Shown: positions 10,974 to 22,300 of the stretch, piece by piece
Position numbering within the stretch: position 1 is the stretch's first letter
Layout of the letters: every line of letters begins with the position of its first letter
Assembly (NCBI GenBank): GCA_933228675.1
Contig: OW121741.1
Location: forward strand, 38,097,952-38,161,951
Direction: 5' to 3'
Source: Stomorhina lunata
Taxonomy: Eukaryota; Arthropoda; Insecta; Diptera; Rhiniidae
DNA length: 64,000 nt
Made by a program: the position numbers and the translations under genes
Notes under the pieces: generated by a model
Database searches by the model: none
What the model was told of the DNA's origin: nothing
Seen by the model: the letters and a program-made list of their open reading frames with translations, nothing else

Positions 10974-11676
10974 ACTCGCTACATATGCTAGAGCTAAGAG
11001 GTTTATGTTATATAAAAGCCCAATATATCCTGTATAAAATTCATTATATAAAAGACCATACTTATATCTATATTATTTTAAGATATGCTTATTTTTATAA
11101 ACAAAGTCGGTTGTAAAAATAAGTTTTGAGTATATGAGCTCTTAATCTTTATAAATCGGAAGAATGTATAATATATCATTTGAATGATACTTTCAATAGC
11201 TTTTGTTTGATATACCAGTTTATATCGGATATAAACTTCTAAAGTTATGCCGTATAATTTTTGAAATTTAAAAAGCCCATAATTCTCATACTATAAAAGA
11301 TCACACCAAAATCTATCTATAAGAACATATTTGAAGATACGTTTTTTAAATAAAATTTTGGTGAAAATAAAATTTTCAATCCCAAAAAGAAGCTGAAGAA
11401 ACTGTAACATAAATTATAAAAAAATATGTTACACAAAAATACTTTAAATATATTATGACAAAATTGAATTATCTCAAGTCTTTTTTTTCCTTGTGCAGGA
11501 TCGGCTAAACTTTATAAAATAAGTTTTAACGAAATGTTTACAACACATTACACATTATAGATTCAAAATTTCCTGATAATAATATTCCCATTTCTCACAT
11601 GTGGCAACGACTTTTATAATTGTTTACAAAAAACAAATTTCAAATATTTCGCATTTACTTCAAAAATTTTTTTTGT

Positions 11677-11699
11677 AAGAGAGAACGGTTATACCTTAC
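11677..11699 (-). repeat. 23-bp inverted repeat, middle
   Basis: Exact reverse complement of 9500-9522, at the end of duplication copy 1. Confidence 0.9.
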
Positions 11700-11837
11700 A
11701 ATTTTTTTGCCATGCTACAACCTGTTAAAATTAGAATACATTCATCCAAATAGAAATCATATTTTTAAGCGTCGACATAGCCACACGACTACCGACTACC
11801 ATTGCAGATATAGACAAAAAAATATATATAAATTTTA

Positions 11838-13067
11838 TCTATATCTATAAAAAAAATGTCCGTGTCTGTTTGTCTATTTGTATGTTGTTTGTTGGGAAGG
11901 ATCTCCGAAGCTAGCGGACCGATTTTGCTAAAATTTTGACAGTGTAGTATGGTGTGGCCGGTGCTGACTATAGGCTAATTTTTTTTCGAAATCTCAAGTG
12001 GGTGTGACCCCTCCCATATAACCCATATATTAAAAATGACAAATATAGGCAAAAGATAGGCCCGATTTTTCTGAAATTTTGACAGTATAGTAAGGTGTGA
12101 TCGGTGGTTAAAATAGGCTAATTTTCTTTTCGAGATATCAAGTGGGCGCGACCCCTCCCATATAACTCATATATTAAAAATGACAAATATAAATGACCAA
12201 GCTTCCCGATTTTTCTGAAATTCAGACAGTGGAGTAAGGTGTGACCGGTTGTTAAAATAGTCTAGAGCTTTCTCTGAAATCTCAAGTGGGCGTGACCCCT
12301 CCCATATAAGTTAAATATTGAAAATGACAAATATGGATGACCTAGCAGCTCAATTTCTCCATAATTTTGACAGTATAATAAGGTGTGACCGGTGCTTAAA
12401 ATAGGTAAGGGTTTTTCAGAAGTCTCAAGTGAGCGTGACCGCTCCCATATAACTCATATATTAAAAATGACAAATATAGATGACCGAGCGGACCGATTTT
12501 TCTGAAATTTTAACGGTATGTTAAGGTATAACCGGTGGGTAAACTAGTTCAGTTTTTTTTAAATACCAAGTGGGCGTGACCCCTCCCATATAAGTAAAAT
12601 ATTAAAAATGACAAATATGGATGACCGAGTCGAGCGATTTTTTTTAATTTTTACAGTATAAAAGAAGCTACCGGTGGGTACGTTTTTTTTTGGAAATCTC
12701 AAATGGGCGTGAACCCTCCCATATAAGTCATATATTAAAAATTACGATTTAACCTAATTAATTAAAGTTTTAAGTGTGGATATTTTCATATTATAGGATG
12801 GTTTTTCGCTTTTTAAGTTTTTTGAAAATAGACCAACAGGGACCTTGGAATTGGAAAATGGGGAATTTCTTTAAAATTGTATATCTAAAGAACGGCTGGA
12901 CCAATGAAGACATTTTTTCTTTGTAAATGTTTTTTTAGTCCAAGTTAGGATTATACATTAAGAAAAATTTACCATGCCTACTTTTACAATCTCTAAATAA
13001 TAACTTTAATTAATATAACTAATAACTTTAACTACTAACCCGGGCAACGCCATGTAAAATCAGCTAG
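11838..13067 (+). mobile_element. Helitron-like non-autonomous element, copy 2
   Basis: Same element as 9669-10875, duplicated with its surroundings rather than separately inserted, because the flanking sequence is also identical. 5' TCTATATC is at 11838, and 3' CTAG is at 13064-13067 followed by T. Confidence 0.65.
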
Positions 13068-13106
13068 TATATAATATAAAAATGTATATTTAATAAATAA
13101 AATTTT

Positions 13107-13165
13107 ACTTCTATTGAGTTAGAGTTATATAAATATTATTTATATAACTCTAACTCAATAGAAGT
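13107..13165. repeat. Perfect 59-bp hairpin in duplication copy 2
   Basis: Identical to the hairpin at 10915-10973 and carried along by the duplication. Confidence 0.95.
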
Positions 13166-13868
13166 ACTCGCTACATATGCTAGAGCTAAGAGGTTTATGT
13201 TATATAAAAGCCCAATATATCCTGTATAAAATTCATTATATAAAAGACCATACTTATATCTATATTATTTTAAGATATGCTTATTTTTATAAACAAAGTC
13301 GGTTGTAAAAATAAGTTTTGAGTATATGAGCTCTTAATCTTTATAAATCGGAAGAATGTATAATATATCATTTGAATGATACTTTCAATAGCTTTTGTTT
13401 GATATACCAGTTTATATCGGATATAAACTTCTAAAGTTATGCCGTATAATTTTTGAAATTTAAAAAGCCCATAATTCTCATACTATAAAAGATCACACCA
13501 AAATCTATCTATAAGAACATATTTGAAGATACGTTTTTTAAATAAAATTTTGGTGAAAATAAAATTTTCAATCCCAAAAAGAAGCTGAAGAAACTGTAAC
13601 ATAAATTACAAAAAAATATGTTACACAAAAATACTTTAAATATATTATGACAAAATTGAATTGTCTCAAGTCTTTTTTTTCCTTGTGCAGGATCCGCTAA
13701 ACTTTATAAAATAAGTTTTAACGAAATGTTTACAACACATTACATATTATACGTTCAAAATTTCCTGATAATAATATTCCCATTTCTCACATGTGGCAAC
13801 GACTTTTATAATTGTTTACAAAAAACAAATTTCAAATATTTCGCATTTACTTCAAAAATTTTTTTTGT

Positions 13869-13891
13869 AAGAGAGAACGGTTATACCTTAC
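13869..13891 (-). repeat. 23-bp inverted repeat, right
   Basis: Exact reverse complement of 9500-9522, at the end of duplication copy 2. Confidence 0.9.
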
Positions 13892-13904
13892 AATTTTTTT
13901 GCCA

Positions 13905-14502
13905 TGGGTCTATATATACCCTTAAGTCTATATAATACATTTTCTTCCAATGGTGCTGAAGGGTATAAAAAAGTTTTGTTTTTGAATATATCGAGAATAT
14001 TGATATTCAATCCAAAACAAATTTGTTTTAATTAATGAGGTCAAATGAAAATATAGAAATATTATATTATTTTTATTGCAAAGATTGTTTCGCTTAGATG
14101 GCAAAAATATCCTGTATTAAAATCGTTAAAACGTCTTTTTTAAAATATAGACATATTCAAAACAATTTTAGGTTAATTAAGGAAATTCCGTTGTGGTCAG
14201 CGAAATTTGATATTGTAGAATTATTAGGCAAATTTTGTTTTTATAAACAACAGCGCCAACATTTAATAAAATGATAAAATTCTAATCCGCATACATTTAC
14301 AATAAAACAAACTGAGAAATGTGAAATTTATCTATACTCAAAGATACTTATTAGGTTACACATTCGTTGAAATTATAAGACAAAGCAAATAAGTTAACCC
14401 ATAGTGAGGGTGAGGTGATAAGATGTGCTTGATAAAAATCGATTGAGGTAGAAATTTTGTTTCCATGCAAATACAATTGTTCAATATATAAACATTGGTT
14501 AA
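13905..14502. other. Intergenic, no gene seen
   Basis: AT-rich sequence with a mini-me-type end ('tggtgctgaagggtataaa' near 13951). Nothing else is recognisable. Confidence 0.5.
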
Positions 14503-15306
14503 ACAAGTAAGAAAGCGCTATAGTCGGTCAAGCCGACCATACGATACCCTTCACCACTAAGGTCAAAGGTGTTATTTTTCCTGTGTAAAGACAAATATTT
14601 GCTAAATTTTGCCATCATACAAACATTTTCTCAAAACTTATATATTCAACCTGTTTCCGTCATTTGGACTTATATGAGAGCTAGGGTCAAATGTGGACCG
14701 ATTATCTCGAAATTTGGCAGATTGATTACAGTTGTTACAAAAATTATGTATGCAAAAAATAGACTCAAAATTTCCATTATCTTTAGATTTACGAGCGTTT
14801 TAGTGATTTTTTGTCTCATTTATTGCGTTTTTAAAGAAGAATTTGTATGGGAGCTATGGTCAAATGTGGACCGATTTCAACGAAATTTGGTACAGTGATT
14901 TAAGTTTACATAAGCAGTATTTATTATATATTTATTTGATATTTGTGGCCAATATAGCAATTCCGGGAAGTGGGACCTATGGGAGGTACCATAAATAATG
15001 GACCGATTGTGACCAATTTCAATAGCCATGGTCCCATTATCAAAAAAATGATCGGTGCCAAATTTCATCAAATTATCTTTAGAATTGCGACCTGTTTGAT
15101 TACAAGGTTTACATGGGGGTCCAGCCAGCCAGCCGTCCAGCCAGCCAGACGGACGGACGGACGGACATCGCTAAATCGACTCAGAAAGTGATTCTAAGCA
15201 TATTGGTATACTAAAAGGTGGGTCTAAGACAAATATTTCTATGCGTTACAAACATCAGCACAAACTTATAATACCCTTTCCACCTATGGTGGTGAAGGGT
15301 ATAAAA
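14503..15306 (+). mobile_element. mini-me/DINE-like dispersed repeat
   Basis: Starts 'acaagtaagaaagcgctata', followed by a hairpin-forming 'ggtcaagccgacc' and 'gatacccttcaccac'. It ends '...ctatggtggtgaagggtata', giving subterminal inverted repeats. A CCAGCCAG/GACG tract lies at 15120-15165. It is nearly identical to 43549-44357 and similar to 19476-20259, so the family was recently active. The short open frames inside are shared by all copies and look non-coding. Confidence 0.8.
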
Positions 15307-15394
15307 AGTACCAAAAATAAGTTATAAACTTTTGTACCACCTAATCGTCCATATTTCTAAAAAGTATGAAAAACATGTAACAAGTATTTACCCC

Positions 15395-15600
15395 TGAGGG
15401 ACAAGAGAATGTGGATAGACGAACAACCGAGCCAAGGCGACATGAAGACCTTAAACAATTTATCAAGGGCTTTGTATTTCAAACCTAAAGATATCAACAT
15501 TCCTATATTGAGTAGTAGTGGTACTCTTCTTTCAACTCCGGATGCATAATTAATACGCTGGATGGAGCACTTCAAGTCAACAGTAAATAATCCTATTGGA
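15395..15600 (+). pseudogene. LINE fragment (linker before reverse transcriptase)
   Basis: The + strand reads approximately GDMKTLNNLSRAL...PILSSSGTLLSTPDA(stop)LIRWMEHFKST. This is the segment between endonuclease and RT of the LINE family also seen at 47850-48045. It is short and broken, 5' of the CG9098-like gene. Confidence 0.6.
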
Positions 15601-16197
15601 TTAGTACCACTGACGGAAGTGCATAATGAAACCAACCATGACAGTATATTCATTGGCATTTAGACAGTCCACTTGGGATAACATTCTTTAGAACCCTAAA
15701 TGTTAGTATAATAAATATTCTTGATATGGTTTACATCTATCGGAAAACGTTTACAATAGATCGATATACACAGATAAACGTACATTGTTAAATCGATTAA
15801 ACTATTTTTAAGAACCCGTAGTATTATACATATAACACTCTAGATCCTCAATGGGTTAAAACTGAAAGTTAATATTTCATTTATATAGGGAAAAAAAATA
15901 AATTAATAAACAGAAAATCTAAATAAAGTAGTACGAGAGTACAATAAAGAAAAATGTTTTTGCATAATACGACATTGACAATGGGTTTCAGTTGTCAGCA
16001 AATTTCCAAACCAACCATAAGATTTTAAATTATAATCGCGCGAGAATGTTTACTCGGATAAAGCGTGAAAGTAAAATTGTTTAACATAAATAAAATAATT
16101 AAAATAAAATAATTAAATATTTAAAAAGTGCGCGTCTTATAGTGTTTTGTGCATTTCAAGTGGAAAATTCAAATTGAATGATTTTCAACTCGTAAAC
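15601..16197 (+). promoter_or_regulatory. Probable promoter and 5' UTR of the CG9098-like gene
   Basis: Non-repetitive sequence directly before the start codon. A TCAGTT initiator-like word lies at 15988-15993, and a 12-residue upstream ORF (ATG 16046 to TAA 16084) precedes the main start. The transcription start is not determined; the TCAGTT match could be chance. Confidence 0.35.
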
Positions 16198-16378
16198 ATG
16201 GGCAATGTACAAACCAGACATATGGATGCCAAAGGCATGGCCCATCGTCGCAGTAGCATTTATTGGAATTTTCGTTATTCCTCAATACGGCGCAAGGATG
16301 CCAACACAATGATGGTGTTTAATTCGAAGATTACAATTAAAGAATGGCTGGAGTTTTTGGATTTACAGATTTATGAAA
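16198..16378 (+). CDS. CG9098: CG9098-like exon 1: myristoylation signal and start of SAM
   Basis: ATG 16198 sits in a good fly context (aaacATGG) and is preceded by in-frame codons without a nearby ATG. It encodes MGNVQTRHMD..., a basic segment (RRSSIYWNFRYSSIRRKD) that could bind acidic lipids, and SAM helix 1 (IKEWLEFLDLQIYE). It ends in phase 1 at GAA-A with donor GT 16379; the open frame past the donor is intronic. Confidence 0.85.
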
Positions 16379-19300
16379 GTACGAAAAAGTTACAAAAATA
16401 AATACAAAATTATTGGGATAGTAGATATTTATTTAGAGAAATTATTTTGTGCACTTAATCCCAGTCTGTTATATATATTTATTAAAAAGTTACCTTAAAT
16501 GGCTTCTTGCCACCTGTGATAAATAATTCTTCTGCTCTTAAGTTGATTGTGATAAGTTCGGATTTTTTAAAAATTTCTTATTTTTCTAGCAAAAAAAAAG
16601 TTCACCGTACACCACCGAGTAAGACAATTTCGCGATTCCACATAGTGGAGTTGACGAAATACATTATTCGTTATATCTTCGGCATTTATTATCGGATCTT
16701 AAAGTGTGATATATAGATGTTTTTGTCTCGAGGAGGTAAACATTTTGATTTAATTATCATTGGTCTCAGATATGCGGTTCTAGTATTTTTTCATCAGACC
16801 TCATTTCCTACTATCCTGATGTATCTCCCTAATATCAGAAAATTTAAGCTCTTAAAAAATCTTAAACTTTTACTTAGGAAGTTTTTCGATAATTCCAAAT
16901 GAACTTAAAAACAAGTAAGAGTGGTATATTCGGCTATGCCGAATTTTGAATACCTTTCACCAATGGTGGTCCAAAAGTAAAGTACAAAATCAAAAGTGAT
17001 TATTGCTAATTCTATAGTTTCTGATTACTGAACTTTGCCTCTAACATTGGCGCTATAATATTTCAAATTTAAATTATTCGGATGAAATAATTTTTGCAAT
17101 TCGACAAAATTACCCAGTCTAATGTATGTCTAAAGTTAAACGAGACCTAAACTTATTACATTTGTTGGGTGTTGCTTCTTCAATATGTCGACGGCCTATA
17201 TTTATACCCTCCATGAACCAATTTGCGAAAATAAGTTTTTGATGCCAAAAATCTTATCTTATATTCTTAAACGAGCAATAATTGTATGTATATCTCGAAA
17301 ACGGCTCTAACTATTTTGATAAAATTTGGACTGTGGGTACCTTTATTGATGTATAGGTCGAAGAAGAAGGGAGTTTTGGAACCTTTGCCTAAGAGGGTAA
17401 AAAGGGGAAAAAATCAAAAACGTTATATCTCCTAAAGTAGTAGGTATAGAAAGAAAATTAATATTACGTTTTAAACAGCTATGAAAATAAGCGGACAGGT
17501 TTTTGGTACTTTTTGAAACTATGTCCGATAGCTGATAAAAAAGGGTCAAAATAGTTTTTTTTGGTACTTTTTTAACCCACCCTTATTAAAAAAATATATA
17601 TAAAAAGGAACTTTGTACTGCAGTCAATAGATGTGAAAGAAATATTGAACACGTATTTGGTACTTTTTTGATTTTGGGATCAAAATGGGTAAAAAAGGGA
17701 TAAACTGATAACTTAACATCTCAAAAAGTAATATGAAAACAATATTATGTTAACAGCGTTTTAATAAAATGTGCCGAATTCATTTGGTACCAAAGTAGTA
17801 CCAAATATGCATATAAAACTTTTTGAAATTAGGCGATAAAAAGGGGGAACAAATTATTAATGTTATAACTTTGAAACAAATGAATGTTTGTCTGTATGTA
17901 TGTTCTTTATAGAATAGTAAACTGTCAATTTGATCATGTTATGCTCTTTAGTGAAGATGTTGCAGATAAGCCGGCGAAGGTTTTTAAGTTGGTAAGACTA
18001 ATATCCTACAGGTGGCGCCACCGAAAATCGGAAGCTGTACATTTAATCGTGCTATAATCTTTAGCAAATTTGTTGCACATGAGCCGACGAAGGTTTCTTT
18101 GTTGGTATGAAGAAATTTCGACAGGTGGCGCCACTGAAAATTACTCAAAGTCAATTTAATCGTAAGCTGTACATTTAATCATGCATCATCTTTACGAAAG
18201 TTGTTGCCGATGAATTAAATTGTAAACTGTGCATTTGATCATGTTATAATCATAAGCAAAGTTGTTACGCATAAACAGACTAAGGTTTCTTAGTTGGTAT
18301 CAAGAACTTCAGGTGGCGCCACTGAAAACTACTTCAAATGAATTAAATCGTAAACTGTGCATTTTATCAGACTATAATCTTTAGCAAAGTTATTGCGCAT
18401 AAGTCGACGGGGGTTTCTGTTGGTATCACCAATTTTCAAAATTATTCAAAATGAGTTAAACTGTAAACTATGCAAACTATGTGTGGATCGGGCAAAATAA
18501 ATAAAATAATTCAAAATTAACTGAATATTTGTACAATGTCTTTCCTCTAAATTTATTTTAGTACTTTATAAAATAAAATATATAAAAACCTTAAAGTTTT
18601 CCTCAAAATGCTTATCATAAAGCTTCGAGCAAGGCTCGGTCAACCAGGTACTATAGCTTAAACAAATAAGAAAAGCTATAGTCGGTAAAGCCCGCCTATA
18701 TCATATCCTTCACCACTAAAGTAAAATATGGACCAACAATTGAACAAGTTTTCCTTAAGTCTTAAGACATGTGATATCGACAAAACAGGAGTTCCAAAAA
18801 TTTGACTTCAAGAGACAAACGGACAGACTGATAGACAGATGGACGTCGCTAAATCGATTCTCCTGCCGATTCTGAGTCGATCGGTACAATTTTAATGGCA
18901 TTCACATTCAGATTTGTGGAGTTTATGAAGGATATATATAGCAGATTTTAGTAAATTAGAAATTTTAATTTTTGAAGTCAAATAACTTTAAAACCGTAGG
19001 TGATAAGATATGCATGTCATGATGACCTATTATTTGTTGTAAAGTATGACTCGTCAAATCTGCCCTACTTTGGGGGCCGATTGTGCCGCCTTAGTAAAGG
19101 CTAGGCTTTTCAGGTTCAAAACTTAAGTTTCCAACACTTCTTAATAATTTTTAAGGCCTTCTTAAGCAAAAGCTCTTTTACTTTTTCTAGACAACTTCAA
19201 TATGTATAATTGCGTTGAAGATATTCTAGACTTAGATGATGGCGATTTAAGACTGAAGGGTGTACGCGATCCCGAGCATCGTTCCAAGATGTTATCCAGT

Positions 19301-22300
19301 TTGGTAAGAGTTCAGGCAAAACGACGGATTTCCATGAATATTGAAGGGGGTAAGTGGATTTACATTAAAGTACCAAGGGCTAATAAAAGAAATCACAACT
19401 GACAAATTTTTTTTCTTGTTTTAAATGTTTATTTTTAATTAAACTGCAAATCGGTTAAGAAAAAAATATTATAAAACAAGTAAGAAAGTGCTATAGTTGG
19501 TCAAGCCCGACCATACGATACCCTTCACCACAAAGGTAAAAGGTGTTTTTTTTCCTGTATAAAGACAAATATTTGCTAAATTTTGCCATCATACAAACAT
19601 TTTCTCAAAACTTATATATTTAAGCTGTTTCCGTCATTTGGACTTATATGAGAGCTAGGGTCAAATGTGGACCGATTATCTCGAAATTTGGCAAATTGAT
19701 TACAGTTATTACAAAACTTATGTATGCAAAAAATAAACTCAAAATTCTCATTATCTTTAGATTTACAAGCGTTTTAGTCATTTTGCGTTTTTAAAGAAGA
19801 GTTTGTTTGGGAGCTATGGTCAAATGTTTACCGATTTCAACGAAATTTGGTACAGTGATTTAAGTTTACATAAGCAGTATTTGTTTTAAATTTCATGAGA
19901 AAATATTGATATTTGTGGCCAATATATCAATTCCGGGAAGTGGGACCTATGGGAGGTACCATAAACAATCGACCGATTTTGATTAATTTCAATAGCCATG
20001 GTCCCATTGTCAAAAAAATGATCTGTGCCAAATTTCATCAAATTATCTTTAGAATTGCCACCTGTAGTTTGATTACAAGATTTGCATGGGGGTCCAGCCA
20101 GCCAGACGGACGGACTGACATCGCTAAATCGACTCAGAAAGTGATTCTAAGCCTATTGGTATACTAAAAGGTGGGTCTAAGACAAATATTTCTATGCGTT
20201 ACATACATCAGCACAAACTTAGAATACCCTTTCCACCTATGGTGGTGAAGGGTATAAATATTAAAAAATATTGTCAGTTATGCCCTTTGTATTTTAAGTG
20301 ATTTTAAGTCTATCTAATAACTTTAATTAATTTTTTCTTATCTTTTTAATTATTTTGAATTAGTATCAACGCAAATATCACCAACTCTACCAAGACGTAA
20401 AAACTCATGCCCTCCCTTGGATGCGACGGAATATTCAAGTCTTTTTGAAACAGCCCAATCATTAAAACGAAATTCCTATGAGCGCGGCACTTTAACACCG
20501 AATGCCAAAAGTCCAGTGGATAAGAAAAGGTTTACATTTGATGAAAGAGATATCATGTAAGTATTTTGTAACCATTATCTAGACTCATCAATAGTTTTAT
20601 TGTACTCAAAACATTTTAAATTTCTTTTATTGTCCAACAATCAACACCTTACACAAAATTCTACAATTCAAATATAACATTTTTTCAAGTTTTGACAACT
20701 CATTCATCAAGTATGTTTAAACGAATAATGCTTAGTTTTTACGTCTTTTAAAGAAAATCCTTAATGTCGCTGGTACCCTTAGAATTCAGATGTTCTGACA
20801 TTGAACACACCCCATTTTACCGAATCAATGCCTCTGGCAGGCTGTTGTCAGCCTGCAATAATCAAAATAATGAAATAAATAATAACAATAGATTTGCGCA
20901 TGCGTGGGAAAAATTATTAAGTAATCGAGGTACTCTCACTTGAAATTTCTCTCCCTATTTCTCTCTTTTTTAAAAGGGATTTGGTTTTTTGTAAGAATTT
21001 TCATCCGGCAAAAGTGCAATCAAAACAGAGGGTTGAAATTAAGAACAGCAACAAAAACAATTAAATAACAGAGGGTTTTTACACTGAACGAAAGAAAGTT
21101 GATTGAAGGGAGATAAAAGTGTTCTAACTATATAGACCTGTGATACAAAACCACAATGAATTTTATTTTTGTTTGAAACGTTTATTTTCATAACGTAAAA
21201 ACTTTATTCTAAATTATATCGGTTTGATTGATATGCGATTTGCTTGTTTTGCTATGACCAAATATCTTTCAGGTTTGGATCTAAATCTTCGATTTCTTGA
21301 ATAGTTGTCCCTCGTTATTCGGTAAAAAACACAATGTTCTCAAAATCCCATTGAATAAAGAGTAGCACTTTTAATGGCTTTCGAAATGCTTTGAGACAGT
21401 TCATCTTCTTACTTTGTGATACCTTGCGTTTAATATCGGTATATAGAACCCATTTTTCTTACTGGGTCTACCCAGACGAATTATACACCAGATTTTAGGA
21501 AATTTCCCGATATATCGCTAAAATACTAAACTTCGATGACGAATTTTAAAAATTTTTTGTTTTTCAATTTTTTTTTTTAATTTGTGATTTTGCGTTCTTC
21601 AATATCTTTTGCTTTGGCAATATCTCGGTTACTGATCCACCGATTTTGATGAAATTCAATAATGTGCTGCGTTGAATGATTTCCAAAAATTTGATATACA
21701 GTACAAAAAAACTTTTTATTTAAAAAAACACACAGCCTAACCACAGAACATTTAAAGTCGACTTTAAACCGAAAAACTTGACTTTATTTTGAAAATCGTA
21801 CCACAAAACAAATTTTAAATTAAATTTGAAAACTTAATTTTAAAAACTAAAATAATAGTCTGTTCCACGATCTCGAAATAATTCATTCTTTCTTATCCTA
21901 TACGAAAGAAATTTGTTTTTCGTTTCACTAACTTTATTTTATGCGAAAGAAAACGTAAATATTTTTATACAAATTTCTGTTTCACTATTTCGAACAAGTT
22001 ACCAGCAATACTAAAGCAAATGTCAAAATGAGTCACTTGATATTTTGCTTTCAAGTAGAAACGAACGAAAAATTAATTCGAATTCGAGTTACTCACTTTC
22101 TTTCGAGTAGATTTTCTTTCGAAATCGTGAAACAGGCTATAAACTTTTTTTCTTTTGAATGTTTTTCATTTTGTGATCCTTTGGAAAAAAATATTAAGTC
22201 GAAATTAGAATTTTTTTCCAATTTTCAGTCTTAAATACATTTTAAAGTAAATTTCTTTAAAACGGATTTGTTTTCTATTATTATTGCGCAAAAATTAAAT

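Larger units (their letters stand above)
9545..11713. repeat. Large tandem duplication, copy 1
   Basis: 9545-11713 is repeated almost base for base by 11714-13904. The offset is 2169 bp at the start and 2192 bp at the end because of a small insertion near 12661 in copy 2. Each copy contains one Helitron-like element, a perfect 59-bp hairpin, and ends with a 23-bp sequence present in inverted form at 9500. The near identity suggests a recent duplication. Confidence 0.9.
11714..13904. repeat. Large tandem duplication, copy 2
   Basis: Second copy of 9545-11713. Differences are scattered single bases plus about 23 extra bp around 12661-12690 ('aagaagctaccggtgggtac'), which restores a fuller version of the internal 143-bp unit. 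Confidence 0.9.

Noticed and set aside
14569..14898. 109-codon open frame recurring at 43615
   Set aside because: Shared only because the two mini-me-like copies are nearly identical; the third copy at 19476 breaks it. The listed start is not ATG.
16507..16902. Two consecutive open frames in intron 1
   Set aside because: No recognisable domain, and codon content follows base composition.
22028..22234. 68-codon open frame
   Set aside because: AT-biased composition (many F, S, K, I), no domain, and inside a repeat-rich intron.
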